NCBI GenBank assembly: GCA_022510705.1
Contig: JAFLSX010000025.1
Coordinates: 1 to 32,848, forward strand
Direction of reading: 5' to 3'
DNA length: 32,848 nt
Origin: Lachnospiraceae bacterium
GTDB lineage: Bacteria > Bacillota > Clostridia > Lachnospirales > Lachnospiraceae
Both the position numbers and the translations under genes were made by a program. Positions 24,567-32,188 of the stretch are shown piece by piece (within the stretch, counting starts at the first letter, position 1; every line of letters starts with the position of its first letter). Below the pieces are notes generated by a model. The model was not told the DNA's origin, ran no database searches, and was given only the letters and a program-made list of their open reading frames with translations.

Positions 24567-24579
24567 AAGGGGTGTAGAT

Positions 24580-25773
24580 ATGTATAAGGCTTTTTTGATA
24601 AAATATGCCGAAATCGGCGTAAAAGGAAAGAACAGATATTTATTTGAGGATGCGCTGGTTGCACAGATAAAGTATGCATTAAAAAAATGCGAAGGAGAAT
24701 TCCTGGTACACAAAACGCAGGGACGCATTTATGTGGATGCCCTGACGGAATTTGACTATGATGAGGCAGTAGCTCGCCTAAAAAGGGTATTTGGTATTTC
24801 CGGCATATGTCCGGTGGTATATGTAGAGGACGAAGGATTTGAAAAACTTTGCGAGGATGTAATTGCCTATATTGGCAAAGTATATCCGGATCAGAACAGA
24901 ACTTTCAAAGTAATATCCAGAAGAGCAAGAAAGAATTATCCCAAGGAGTCCATGGAGTTAAATGCGGATTTAGGAGAGGCAATTTTGAATGCCTGCCCAG
25001 ATATGCGTGTGGATGTACACAATCCGGATATCATGCTCCATGTAGAAATCCGGGAAAAAATATATATTTATTCTGAAATTATTCCGGGACCGGGTGGGAT
25101 GCCGGTGGGAACAGGGGGCAAGGCTATGCTCCTGCTGTCCGGCGGCATTGATTCCCCGGTTGCCGGTTATATGATAGCTAAGAGGGGTGTAAAACTGGAT
25201 GCGGTATATTTCCACGCCCCTCCTTATACCAGTGAGAGAGCAAAGCAAAAAGTTGTGGATCTGGCCCGTATTGTTTCCCGTTATACGGGACCCATTTATC
25301 TGCATGTGATTAATTTTACGGATATTCAGCTTTATATCTATGAGAAATGTCCGCATGATGAACTGACGATCATCATGCGCAGATATATGATGAGAATCGC
25401 GGAAACTCTGGCAAAACAGACAGAATGCCTGGGGTTAGTAACGGGAGAAAGCATCGGGCAGGTAGCCTCGCAGACCATGCACAGTCTGGCAGCTACGAAT
25501 GAAGTCTGCGAACTTCCGGTATACAGACCCTTGATAGGCTTTGACAAGCAGGAAATCGTGCAGGTATCCGAGAAGATTGATACTTATGAAACCTCTATCC
25601 TGCCTTTTGAGGACTGCTGTACCATTTTTGTGGCCAAGCATCCGGTAACAAAACCGAACCTGAAAGTAATACGCAGACACGAGGAGAACTTGAATGAGAA
25701 AATAGAGGAGTTGGTGCAGACTGCGCTGGATACGGATGAATTGATTATCGTTAGTGATTCCGGCTCCGTATAA
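24580..25773 (+). CDS. thiI: tRNA 4-thiouridine synthase ThiI (without rhodanese domain)
   Basis: Adenylates U8 of tRNA and transfers persulfide sulfur to make 4-thiouridine; in some bacteria it also serves thiamine thiazole synthesis. The protein has 397 residues: a ferredoxin-like N-terminal region and THUMP domain (1-~165), then the PP-loop ATPase domain with LLLSGGIDSP (SGGIDS 187-192) and TGESIGQVASQTM. DCCTIFVAKHPVTKP carries Cys346/347 at the conserved PP-loop cysteine. The C-terminal rhodanese domain of enteric ThiI is absent, as in other Firmicutes. The ATG at 24580 follows AAGGGG. The upstream desulfurase is the likely sulfur donor. Confidence 0.97.
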   Translation: MYKAFLIKYAEIGVKGKNRYLFEDALVAQIKYALKKCEGEFLVHKTQGRIYVDALTEFDYDEAVARLKRVFGISGICPVVYVEDEGFEKLCEDVIAYIGKVYPDQNRTFKVISRRARKNYPKESMELNADLGEAILNACPDMRVDVHNPDIMLHVEIREKIYIYSEIIPGPGGMPVGTGGKAMLLLSGGIDSPVAGYMIAKRGVKLDAVYFHAPPYTSERAKQKVVDLARIVSRYTGPIYLHVINFTDIQLYIYEKCPHDELTIIMRRYMMRIAETLAKQTECLGLVTGESIGQVASQTMHSLAATNEVCELPVYRPLIGFDKQEIVQVSEKIDTYETSILPFEDCCTIFVAKHPVTKPNLKVIRRHEENLNEKIEELVQTALDTDELIIVSDSGSV

Positions 25774-25779
25774 AAATAT

Positions 25780-25857
25780 CAAATGAGCCGGCGGACTCAT
25801 TTGGCATAAAAAGAACACCTCGGAAGTTTCCAAGGTGTTCTGCTTTTCCTTTTTATT
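25780..25857. terminator. Tandem hairpins ending thiI, possibly bidirectional
   Basis: CAAATGAG (25780-25787)/CTCATTTG (25796-25803) is followed by AGAACACCT (25812-25820)/AGGTGTTCT (25833-25841), whose stem continues inward past one C-A mismatch to GGA/TCC. GCTTTTCCTTTTTATTT then follows. Runs of A at 25806-25811 could give a U-tract for the convergent HPr-like gene. Confidence 0.8.
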
Positions 25858-25880
25858 TACATCAGTATGTAATGATGACC

Positions 25881-26111
25881 TTAAATCAGATAGGGTTTCA
25901 GCACTGCTAAGATATCGTCAATGCCTTCTTCTGCGTGGATATTCAAGTCGATGGGCTTGGCAAGATCCAGACTGAAAATACCCATGATGGATTTCGCATC
26001 AATTACGTATCTGCCGGACACCAGGTCAAAATCATAATCAAACTTAGTAACATCGTTAACAAATGATTTTACTTTGTCAATCGAGTTTAAGGAAATCTGC
26101 ACAGTTTTCAT
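25881..26111 (-). CDS. HPr-like protein lacking the catalytic histidine
   Basis: The protein has 76 residues, slightly shorter than HPr (85-88). The C-terminal two thirds match HPr: FDLVSGRYVIDAKSIMGIFS, in which Ser41 of KSIMG corresponds to regulatory Ser46 of HPr, then LAKPIDLNIHAEEGIDDILA. The active-site segment, normally GLHARPA with His15, is replaced by NSIDKVKSFVND, so PTS phosphotransfer through His is impossible. This resembles Crh, which also lacks His15 but keeps Ser46, so a regulatory rather than transport role is inferred. The ATG at 26111 follows AAGGAGG about nine bases upstream on the minus strand; the ATG at 26141 would bury this site. It is monocistronic with its own promoter. 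Confidence 0.8.
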   Translation of the reverse strand: MKTVQISLNSIDKVKSFVNDVTKFDYDFDLVSGRYVIDAKSIMGIFSLDLAKPIDLNIHAEEGIDDILAVLKPYLI

Positions 26112-26150
26112 TCTAATTACCTCCTTGCATACTTCATACATTCTGAATTC

Positions 26151-26179
26151 ATATTAATGTCTTTAGTGGTAAAAGTCAA
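26151..26179 (-). promoter_or_regulatory. Promoter of the HPr-like gene (minus strand)
   Basis: On the minus strand: TTGACT (26179-26174), a 17-base spacer, then TAATAT (26156-26151), about 40 bases upstream of the start at 26111. It runs divergently from mtaB, for which no convincing own promoter was found. Confidence 0.55.
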
Positions 26180-26211
26180 TGCTAAATAAAACAAATTTCG
26201 AAAGGAATCCT

Positions 26212-27624
26212 ATGAAAAGCGTAGCATTACATAACCTTGGCTGCAAGGTGAATGCCTATGAAATGGACATTATGCAGCAAATGTTACAAGAAAAGGGATA
26301 TATTATTGTACCGTTTCATGAAGTGGCGGATATCTATATTGTAAATACCTGTACCGTTACTAATATTGCGGATAGAAAGAGCAGACAGATGCTGCATCAG
26401 GCCAAGGCCAGAAATCCGAAAGCCATTGTCGTGGCAGTGGGCTGCTATGTGCAGACCGGAGAAGAAGAAGCAAAAAAGGACACAAGCATCGATCTGGCAA
26501 TCGGAAACAACAAAAAGAAAGAACTGGTGTCCATTCTGGAGGAATTTTTAAGGCAGAGGGAAGAGACAGGAACGCAGACAGAGGAAAGTTCGGAAAAAAC
26601 ACTGCATGGTGCAAGCATGATCGATATCAATGCAAGCTGCGATTACGAAGAGGTAAGGCTGAAAAGAACTGCAGAGCATACCAGAGCGTATATGAAAATT
26701 CAGGACGGATGTAACCAGTTCTGTTCCTACTGTATCATTCCCTATGCAAGAGGCAGGGTGCGTAGCCGCAAGTGGGAGGATATTAGGCAGGAGATGGAGG
26801 GGCTTGCAGAGGCCGGATATAAGGAAGTAGTATTCACCGGTATCCATATCAGCTCCTATGGGCTGGATTTTGATGAAGAAGCATGGCGGCAGGGAAATAG
26901 CCTGACATCTAAGAAGGAAAACGGTATAAGGACCTATACCGGTACGCCTAAGCTTCTGGAGCTTTTAGAAAGGGTACAGGATGTGCCGGGCATTGAGAGA
27001 ATCCGATTAGGATCCCTGGAGCCGCGTATTATCACGAAAGAGACAGCAAAGCGGTTGGCGGCCATACCCAAAATCTGTCCCCACTTTCATCTTTCTCTTC
27101 AGAGCGGCTGTGACGAAACTTTAAAAAGAATGAATAGACATTATACTACGAGTGAATACTTACAATGCGTGGGATATCTACGCGAAGTTTTTGATAATCC
27201 GGCTATAACCACGGATGTGATAGTGGGATTTCCGGGGGAGACAGAGGAGGAATTTGAACGTACATATTCTTTTTTACGGGAAACGGCTCTGTATGAGATG
27301 CATATTTTCAAATACTCCAGACGGAAGGGAACCGTTGCTGCAAAACTGCCGGGACAGGTGCCGACAGCAATACAGTCGGAGAGAAGCAGCCGATTGTTTG
27401 CTTTGGAAAAGGAACTTTCCGCTGCCTACCGCGCTACATACATAGGAACAGAAGCAGAGGTTTTGTTTGAGGGCGAAAAAGAATTGAATGGGAAGAGGTA
27501 TCAACTGGGGCATACGCCGCAATACGTGCGGGTGGCGCTGCAGACAGAAGAAGATATGTCTAACCGCATATACAGAGGGCGGATCACAGGCCTTTTAGAG
27601 GATGAAATTCTTTTGATAGAATAA
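26212..27624 (+). CDS. mtaB: tRNA N6-threonylcarbamoyladenosine (t6A37) methylthiotransferase MtaB
   Basis: Radical-SAM enzyme that converts t6A to ms2t6A at position 37 of tRNAs reading ANN codons. The protein has 470 residues. The N-terminal UPF0004 domain carries the auxiliary-cluster cysteines Cys11 (NLGCKVN), Cys47 (NTCTVTN) and Cys78 (VGCYVQ). The radical-SAM motif CxxxCxxC is Cys167, Cys171 and Cys174 in DGCNQFCSYCIIPYARG, and a C-terminal TRAM-like region ends in GRITGLLEDEILLIE. The start at 26212 follows AAAGGA (26201-26206); the ATG at 26179 lacks a Shine-Dalgarno. In related genomes it often directly follows rsmE; here the desulfurase, thiI and HPr-like genes lie between. Confidence 0.95.
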   Translation: MKSVALHNLGCKVNAYEMDIMQQMLQEKGYIIVPFHEVADIYIVNTCTVTNIADRKSRQMLHQAKARNPKAIVVAVGCYVQTGEEEAKKDTSIDLAIGNNKKKELVSILEEFLRQREETGTQTEESSEKTLHGASMIDINASCDYEEVRLKRTAEHTRAYMKIQDGCNQFCSYCIIPYARGRVRSRKWEDIRQEMEGLAEAGYKEVVFTGIHISSYGLDFDEEAWRQGNSLTSKKENGIRTYTGTPKLLELLERVQDVPGIERIRLGSLEPRIITKETAKRLAAIPKICPHFHLSLQSGCDETLKRMNRHYTTSEYLQCVGYLREVFDNPAITTDVIVGFPGETEEEFERTYSFLRETALYEMHIFKYSRRKGTVAAKLPGQVPTAIQSERSSRLFALEKELSAAYRATYIGTEAEVLFEGEKELNGKRYQLGHTPQYVRVALQTEEDMSNRIYRGRITGLLEDEILLIE

Positions 27625-27651
27625 AGATTTTTTAAAGTTTTTTTACGTAGG

Positions 27652-27680
27652 TTGAATTTTTAGAAGATATGGTTTAAGAT
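27652..27680 (+). promoter_or_regulatory. Promoter of the ireB-ruvX-DUF1292 operon
   Basis: TTGAAT (27652-27657), a 17-base spacer, then TAAGAT (27675-27680), about 22 bases from the predicted start to the ireB ATG at 27709. The preceding T-rich stretch after mtaB shows no good hairpin. Confidence 0.55.
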
Positions 27681-27708
27681 AAAGTATATGAAAAAGGGGT
27701 GAACCGGT

Positions 27709-27972
27709 ATGCAGGATTTAGGAAATACACAATATTTTAAAGTACAGACGGAACCGGAAACCGGGGTAAAGGTCGTGTTGTCCACGGTCTATGAGGCCTT
27801 GACGGAAAAGGGTTACAATCCGGTGAATCAGATCGTAGGATACATTATGAGTGGGGATCCGACCTATATTACCAGCCATAAGAGCGCCAGAAGCCTGATC
27901 ATGAAGGTGGAGAGAGACGAGTTGGTAGAGGAGCTTTTGACAGAGTACATCAAGAACGCTCATTGGAATTAG
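27709..27972 (+). CDS. ireB: IreB family regulatory phosphoprotein (DUF965/UPF0297)
   Basis: The protein has 87 residues, and the family signature is clear: VYEALTEKGYNPVNQIVGYI followed by MSGDPTYI and ERDELVEELLTEYI. In Enterococcus, IreB is phosphorylated on N-terminal threonines by the PASTA kinase IreK and affects cephalosporin resistance; Thr7 (GNTQYF) and Thr14 are candidate sites here. The ATG at 27709 follows AAGGGG. It is the first gene of ireB-ruvX-DUF1292, equivalent to the Bacillus yrzL-yrrK-yrzB cluster. A 48-base gap precedes ruvX. Confidence 0.95.
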   Translation: MQDLGNTQYFKVQTEPETGVKVVLSTVYEALTEKGYNPVNQIVGYIMSGDPTYITSHKSARSLIMKVERDELVEELLTEYIKNAHWN

Positions 27973-28020
27973 TCTGCCTAAAGGAAGACGGTCTGCACGG
28001 TACGGGCATAGGAGAAATAC

Positions 28021-28452
28021 ATGAGGATCATGGGATTGGATTTTGGATCAAAGACAGTGGGAGTTGCTGTCAGTGATGCACTTCTTCTTACTGCACAGGG
28101 GATTGAGATCATTCGCCGTGAAGAGGAGAATAAACTGCGCCGTACCCTGGCCAGAATTGAAGAGTTGATCGTAGAGTACGAGGTAGAAGAAATCGTGTTG
28201 GGACTGCCCAAGCACATGAATAACACCGAAGGTGTACGGGTGGAGCTGACCATGGAATTCAAGGATAAGTTAGAAAGAAGAACGGGGCTGCCTGTCACAC
28301 TCTGGGATGAAAGATTGACAACGGTAGCTGCAGATAAAGCCATGCTGGAAGCAGGGCTTCGCAGGGAAGAGCGCAAGGCGCATGTGGACAAGATAGCGGC
28401 TTGCTTTATACTGCAAGGTTATCTGGATAAGCGCAATATGAGGATGGAATAA
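28021..28452 (+). CDS. ruvX: RuvX/YqgF family putative Holliday-junction resolvase or pre-16S rRNA nuclease
   Basis: RNase H-like nuclease implicated in pre-16S rRNA 5'-end maturation in E. coli (YqgF). The protein has 143 residues. Motifs: [17 protein letters not shown] (first catalytic Asp), [16 protein letters not shown] (Glu motif), [15 protein letters not shown] and the final Asp in [16 protein letters not shown]. The ATG at 28021 is preceded by the modest Shine-Dalgarno ATAGGAG. Its TAA shares one base with the ATG of the DUF1292 gene (TAATG), showing translational coupling. Confidence 0.95.
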   Translation: MRIMGLDFGSKTVGVAVSDALLLTAQGIEIIRREEENKLRRTLARIEELIVEYEVEEIVLGLPKHMNNTEGVRVELTMEFKDKLERRTGLPVTLWDERLTTVAADKAMLEAGLRREERKAHVDKIAACFILQGYLDKRNMRME

Positions 28453-28712
28453 TGGAGAAGATTACCTTTTTCCCTGACGGGACGGATGGCGAAGCAGTGG
28501 AATTTTACGTGCTTGAGCAGACCAGACTGGGTGGCGTTAATTATATTTTAGTGACAGATGTGGAAGACGGGGATGGAGAAGCCCTGATTTTAAAAGATAC
28601 TTCTCAGGACGGAGAGGAAGAAGGCATCTATGCCATTGTGGAGGAAGAGGAGGAACTGCAGGCAGTTGCGCAGGTTTTTCAAAGCATAATGGAAGATGTA
28701 ACATTGGAATGA
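28452..28712 (+). CDS. DUF1292 (YrzB-like) acidic protein
   Basis: The protein has 86 residues and is strongly acidic. The DUF1292 pattern is visible: ITFFPDGTDGEAVEFYVLEQ, then GVNYILVTDVEDGDGEALIL, EGIYAIVEEEEELQAVAQVF and a C-terminal helix. Function is unknown. Conserved linkage with ireB and ruvX is a hallmark of Firmicutes, and here the start overlaps the ruvX stop. A 200-base structured leader follows before rnj. Confidence 0.92.
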   Translation: MEKITFFPDGTDGEAVEFYVLEQTRLGGVNYILVTDVEDGDGEALILKDTSQDGEEEGIYAIVEEEEELQAVAQVFQSIMEDVTLE

Positions 28713-28783
28713 TAATTTCCGCTAAACTACGGCGGATGAAATAAAATAACGGCAGACGGTAATTTTAGCTGACCGGCAGGTAA

Positions 28784-28842
28784 AAAGACGTGCACTATCT
28801 GATTGCGGGCGGAAATAGGACAGATAGGGCAGGAGCGTCTTT
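28784..28842 (+). ncRNA. Possible structured leader RNA upstream of rnj
   Basis: AAAGACG (28784-28790) pairs with CGTCTTT (28836-28842). Inside it CTATCTG (28795-28801) pairs with CAGATAG (28821-28827) around a 19-base loop. The element sits about 72 bases before the rnj start in a 202-base region without a gene. It may be a terminator with a weak T-tract or an autoregulatory leader of RNase J. I recognise no known riboswitch family. Confidence 0.35.
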
Positions 28843-28914
28843 GTACGGATGGCGGTATACCCAAAGGGTACTTTCGGCAAAATGCTGCGCCTGCCTATGA
28901 TGGAGGTAAATTAT

Positions 28915-30594
28915 TTGAAGAAAAAAGAAAAAGAGAATAACCATGGTTCCAAGCTGAAAATCATCCCTTTGGGAGGCTTGGAACAGATTGGTATGAACAT
29001 TACTGCCTTTGAATATGAGGACAGTATTGTTGTGGTGGACTGCGGTTTGTCCTTTCCTGCGGACGATATGCTGGGCATAGATCTGGTGATTCCGGATGTA
29101 ACCTATCTGGAAGAAAATTTAGATAAGGTAAAAGGCTTCATTATTACTCACGGACATGAGGATCATATCGGTGCACTGCCCTACGTGCTGCGCAGGGTGA
29201 ATGTGCCTATCTATGCTACCAAGCTGACCATGGGTATTATTGAGAACAAGTTGAAAGAGCATACGTTAGAAAAGAACACGAAGCGTAAGGTGGTCAAGTT
29301 TGGACAGTCCATCAATTTAGGGCAGTTCAGAATTGAATTTATAAAGACAAACCACAGCATTGTGGATGCTGCCGCATTGGCGATTTATTCTCCGGCGGGA
29401 GTGGTAGTGCATACCGGTGACTTTAAGGTGGACTATACGCCGGTATTCGGTGATGCCATAGATCTGCAGCGTTTTGCGGAAATCGGTAAAAAGGGTGTAC
29501 TGGCCTTGATGTGCGACTCCACAAATGCAGAGCGTCCCGGTTTTACCCACTCGGAGAAAACTGTGGGGAAAACTTTTGATACGCTCTTTGCGGATCATAA
29601 AAATACCCGTATTTTTGTAGCAACCTTTGCGTCCAATGTGGACAGGGTTCAGCAGATCATTAATACTGCCTATAAATTCGGCCGTAAGGTTGTGGTGGAA
29701 GGCAGGAGCATGGTTAATATCATTGAAACGGCTGCCGGTCTGGGATATCTGAACATTCCGGACAAGACGCTCATCGATGTGGACCAGTTGAAGAATTATC
29801 CTTACGAACAGCAGGTTATTATTACGACGGGCAGTCAGGGGGAGAGCATGGCTGCACTTTCCCGTATGGCCTCCGATATGCATAAGAAAATTACAATTGG
29901 CACGGGAGATACTGTAATATTTTCTTCCAATCCCATTCCCGGCAACGAGAAGGCAGTGACGAAAGTTATCAACGAGCTTTTCCGCAAAGGAGCCGATGTT
30001 ATTTTTCAGGATACGCATGTTTCGGGACATGCCTGTGAGGAGGAAATCAAGCTGATTTATACGCTTGTGAAGCCTAAGTATGCCATTCCGGTACACGGCG
30101 AGTACAAACATCTTCGCGCACAGGCCAAGATTGCAGAGGAATTGGGTATTGAGAAGGAAAACATTTTTATCCTCTCTTCCGGAGATGTGCTGGAGTTATC
30201 CGATGAAAATGCGCATATAACCGGAAAAGTGCCCGTGGGCTCCATTCTGGTGGACGGCCTTGGCGTAGGTGATGTAGGAAATGTTGTACTTCGGGATAGA
30301 CAACATCTGGCCGAAGATGGTATTCTGATAGTGGTGATGGCTCTCGATGAGGTAGGTGGTGTGATCGTTTCCGGACCGGATATCGTATCCAGAGGATTTG
30401 TGTATGTCAAAGAATCCGACGAGTTGATGGAAGAAGCCAGACTGATCGTACACAATGCCATGGAAGAGCTTGTGGACAGAGGCATTACTGACTGGGGAAA
30501 ATTAAAAGCGGCCACTAAGGATGTTCTTTCGGAATATGTATGGAAAAAAACAAAGAGGCGGCCAATGATATTGCCCATTATTATGGAAGTATAA
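28915..30594 (+). CDS. rnj: Ribonuclease J (metallo-beta-lactamase/beta-CASP nuclease)
   Basis: 5'-3' exo- and endoribonuclease central to mRNA decay and rRNA maturation in Gram-positives. The start is TTG at 28915, eight bases after GGAGG (28902-28906), giving 559 residues, the typical RNase J length; the ATG at 28849 would add a non-conserved segment and bury the Shine-Dalgarno. Zinc ligands: THGHEDHIGALPY (His79, His81, Asp83, His84), HTGDFKVD, and PVHGEYKHL in the C-terminal part of the catalytic core. The beta-CASP domain carries DSTNAERPG and TTGSQGESMAAL, and the C-terminal domain follows (~450-559). Only one rnj gene is in the window. Confidence 0.96.
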   Translation: MKKKEKENNHGSKLKIIPLGGLEQIGMNITAFEYEDSIVVVDCGLSFPADDMLGIDLVIPDVTYLEENLDKVKGFIITHGHEDHIGALPYVLRRVNVPIYATKLTMGIIENKLKEHTLEKNTKRKVVKFGQSINLGQFRIEFIKTNHSIVDAAALAIYSPAGVVVHTGDFKVDYTPVFGDAIDLQRFAEIGKKGVLALMCDSTNAERPGFTHSEKTVGKTFDTLFADHKNTRIFVATFASNVDRVQQIINTAYKFGRKVVVEGRSMVNIIETAAGLGYLNIPDKTLIDVDQLKNYPYEQQVIITTGSQGESMAALSRMASDMHKKITIGTGDTVIFSSNPIPGNEKAVTKVINELFRKGADVIFQDTHVSGHACEEEIKLIYTLVKPKYAIPVHGEYKHLRAQAKIAEELGIEKENIFILSSGDVLELSDENAHITGKVPVGSILVDGLGVGDVGNVVLRDRQHLAEDGILIVVMALDEVGGVIVSGPDIVSRGFVYVKESDELMEEARLIVHNAMEELVDRGITDWGKLKAATKDVLSEYVWKKTKRRPMILPIIMEV

Positions 30595-30623
30595 TATATA
30601 GCTGCAAAGGAAGGACAAAAGAG

Positions 30624-30950
30624 ATGGGTGAATGGGAACGTGAGGTAGAAAATCTGATAGAAACTGTTAAATGCACCGAACAATACCGGGCATACGTAAG
30701 AGAAAAAGAAAAAGTGAATCGTTTTCCGGAATTAAAAGAGCAGATCGATTCCTATAGATTGCGCAATTTTGAAATACAGAATATGAGCAATGACGAAGAA
30801 CTCTTTTTCAAAATGGAAGAATTTGAAAGAGAATATGAGAAATTCAGGGAGAATCCAATCGTAGCGGATTTTCTGGCTGCGGAGTTGAGTCTTTGCAGAT
30901 TGATCCAGAAGATCAACACCCGGATAACAGAAGCACTGAATTTTGAGTAG
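30624..30950 (+). CDS. YlbF/YmcA-family helical protein
   Basis: The protein has 108 residues and is almost entirely helical. The family pattern is visible: LIETVKCTEQYRAYVREKEK, PELKEQIDSYRLRNFEIQNM and NPIVADFLAAELSLCRLIQK. In Bacillus, YlbF, YmcA and YaaT form a complex that alters RNase Y activity, sporulation and competence. Its position 29 bases after the RNase J gene fits a role in RNA turnover, though that link is inference. The ATG at 30624 follows AAGGA eight bases upstream; the in-frame ATG at 30540 lies inside rnj and is rejected. Confidence 0.88.
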   Translation: MGEWEREVENLIETVKCTEQYRAYVREKEKVNRFPELKEQIDSYRLRNFEIQNMSNDEELFFKMEEFEREYEKFRENPIVADFLAAELSLCRLIQKINTRITEALNFE

Positions 30951-31003
30951 ACGGTATTCGTTTGATGAAGTTCAAACGGTTACGGAAAGGCAAGGTTATT
31001 AAT

Positions 31004-31477
31004 ATGAATACCAAGCAGATGGTAATGGCTGTTTTGGGAATGATTTTTAAAGTGGCCGTTACAATAATTGTAGTATTTTTTGTGTATAAGGCGGCTCTGG
31101 TTGCCTATGACTATGGCTATCGCATCTTCCAGGAGACGCCGGTTTCTGCAGCTCCGGGTATCGATGTTGAGGTAGACATCACTGTAGGGAAGAGTCCCTT
31201 GCAGATAGGTGAGATTCTGGAGCAAAAGGGATTGATCCGGGATGCCAAACTCTTTTATATTCAGAATTTGTTATCCAAGTATAAGGACAAGCTGCAGGCA
31301 GGCACCTATGTTCTCAATACTTCTATGACTATGGAGGAAATGATGGCGGTTATGTCTGTAGAGAGCAGTGAATCGGAAACGACAGAACCTACATCTGATG
31401 AGAGTACGGAAGAGATTATGGATGATAGCGGGGATGAAATTCCCGAGGAAACGGAAAATAATGATGATAACGGATGA
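31004..31477 (+). CDS. MltG/YceG N-terminal-like membrane protein lacking the transglycosylase domain
   Basis: The protein has 157 residues: a short N-terminus, one membrane segment (~14-35, IFKVAVTIIVVFFVYKAALV), then DVEVDITVGKSPLQIGEILEQKGLIRDAKLFYIQNLLSKYKD-type sequence matching the LysM-like region before the catalytic domain of MltG. A very acidic tail (~115-157) follows. The catalytic YceG domain (~200 residues) is absent, yet the gene occupies the position of Bacillus yrrL (mltG), between the ireB-ruvX-DUF1292 cluster and the O-methyltransferase. It may be a reduced membrane-anchored regulator. The ATG at 31004 follows CAAGG; an earlier ATG at 30965 without a Shine-Dalgarno is the alternative. 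The 3' end overlaps the next gene by 17 bases. Confidence 0.75.
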   Translation: MNTKQMVMAVLGMIFKVAVTIIVVFFVYKAALVAYDYGYRIFQETPVSAAPGIDVEVDITVGKSPLQIGEILEQKGLIRDAKLFYIQNLLSKYKDKLQAGTYVLNTSMTMEEMMAVMSVESSESETTEPTSDESTEEIMDDSGDEIPEETENNDDNG

Positions 31478-32105
31478 AAGAATGATTGCCTTTATTAACT
31501 CGTTTGATAAAGGCAATACGCCTTTTTTGGATGAAATTGAAAAGGAAGCAAAAGAAGCGGAGGTACCTATTATCCGCCCTGCCACACAAAAACTGCTGCG
31601 GTTTTTACTGGCGGCACACAGTCCCATGGAGATATTGGAGGTGGGTACTGCTGTGGGTTTTTCCGCGCTGCTCATGAGTGAGTATGCTCCGAAGGGCGCT
31701 CATATTACCACCGTTGAAAAATATGAAAAAAGGATTCCTGTGGCCAGAGATAATTTTAGACGTGCCGGCAGGGAGGGGCAGATCACGCTTTTAGAAGGGG
31801 ATGCAGTCGAGTTACTAAAGGAACTGGAAGGTCCCTATGATTTTATTTTTATGGATGCGGCTAAGGGACAGTACATTCATTTTTTACCGGAGGTTCTCCG
31901 TCTGCTTAAAAAGGGCGGTCTGTTAATTTCGGACAATGTGCTGCAGGATGGAGATGTGCTGGAATCCCGATTTGCGGTCACTCGCCGCAACCGCACCATC
32001 CATTCCCGTATGCGGGAGTATCTGTATACCCTAACCCATCATGACGAGTTAGAAACGGTGATTCTGCCGGTGGGGGATGGGGTGTCGTTGAGTGTGAAGA
32101 AATAG
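31461..32105 (+). CDS. SAM-dependent O-methyltransferase (YrrM/catechol-type)
   Basis: The protein has 214 residues and belongs to methyltransferase family 3, related to catechol and caffeoyl-CoA O-methyltransferases. Motifs: MEILEVGTAVGFSALLMSEY (SAM-binding motif I), ITTVEKYEKRIPVARDNFRR (motif II acidic residue), DFIFMDAAKGQYIHFLPEVL (catalytic/metal Asp) and GGLLISDNVLQDG (metal-binding Asp-Asn). The start at 31461 follows GAGGA; ATG at 31464 is also possible. It overlaps the MltG-like gene, so they are coupled. This is the position of yrrM in Bacillus, where U32-peptidase genes follow; here the conserved order stops after this gene. Confidence 0.93.
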   Translation: MMITDERMIAFINSFDKGNTPFLDEIEKEAKEAEVPIIRPATQKLLRFLLAAHSPMEILEVGTAVGFSALLMSEYAPKGAHITTVEKYEKRIPVARDNFRRAGREGQITLLEGDAVELLKELEGPYDFIFMDAAKGQYIHFLPEVLRLLKKGGLLISDNVLQDGDVLESRFAVTRRNRTIHSRMREYLYTLTHHDELETVILPVGDGVSLSVKK

Positions 32106-32120
32106 CGTAGAGGAGTTCCC

Positions 32121-32174
32121 GTGCGAAAGATATTTGTAAGGCCCTTGTTTACATTTTTGCTGTTAGTGGGATAA
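32121..32174 (+). pseudogene. 17-codon ORF, possible N-terminal remnant of a membrane or exported protein
   Basis: GAGGAG (32110-32115) precedes a GTG at 32121, giving MRKIFVRPLFTFLLLVG and a TAA. A basic start followed by a hydrophobic stretch is what a signal peptide or first membrane helix looks like, but it stops at once. I read it as the surviving start of a deleted gene. Chance cannot be excluded. Confidence 0.3.
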
Positions 32175-32188
32175 ACCAGAGTTTACAG

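Noticed and set aside
28849..28914. 22-codon N-terminal extension of RNase J from ATG 28849
   Set aside because: No Shine-Dalgarno for it, and GGAGG is ideally placed for the TTG at 28915, which gives the family length.
29317..30111. 264-codon minus-strand ORF opposite rnj
   Set aside because: Antisense to conserved RNase J sequence, with no family motif.
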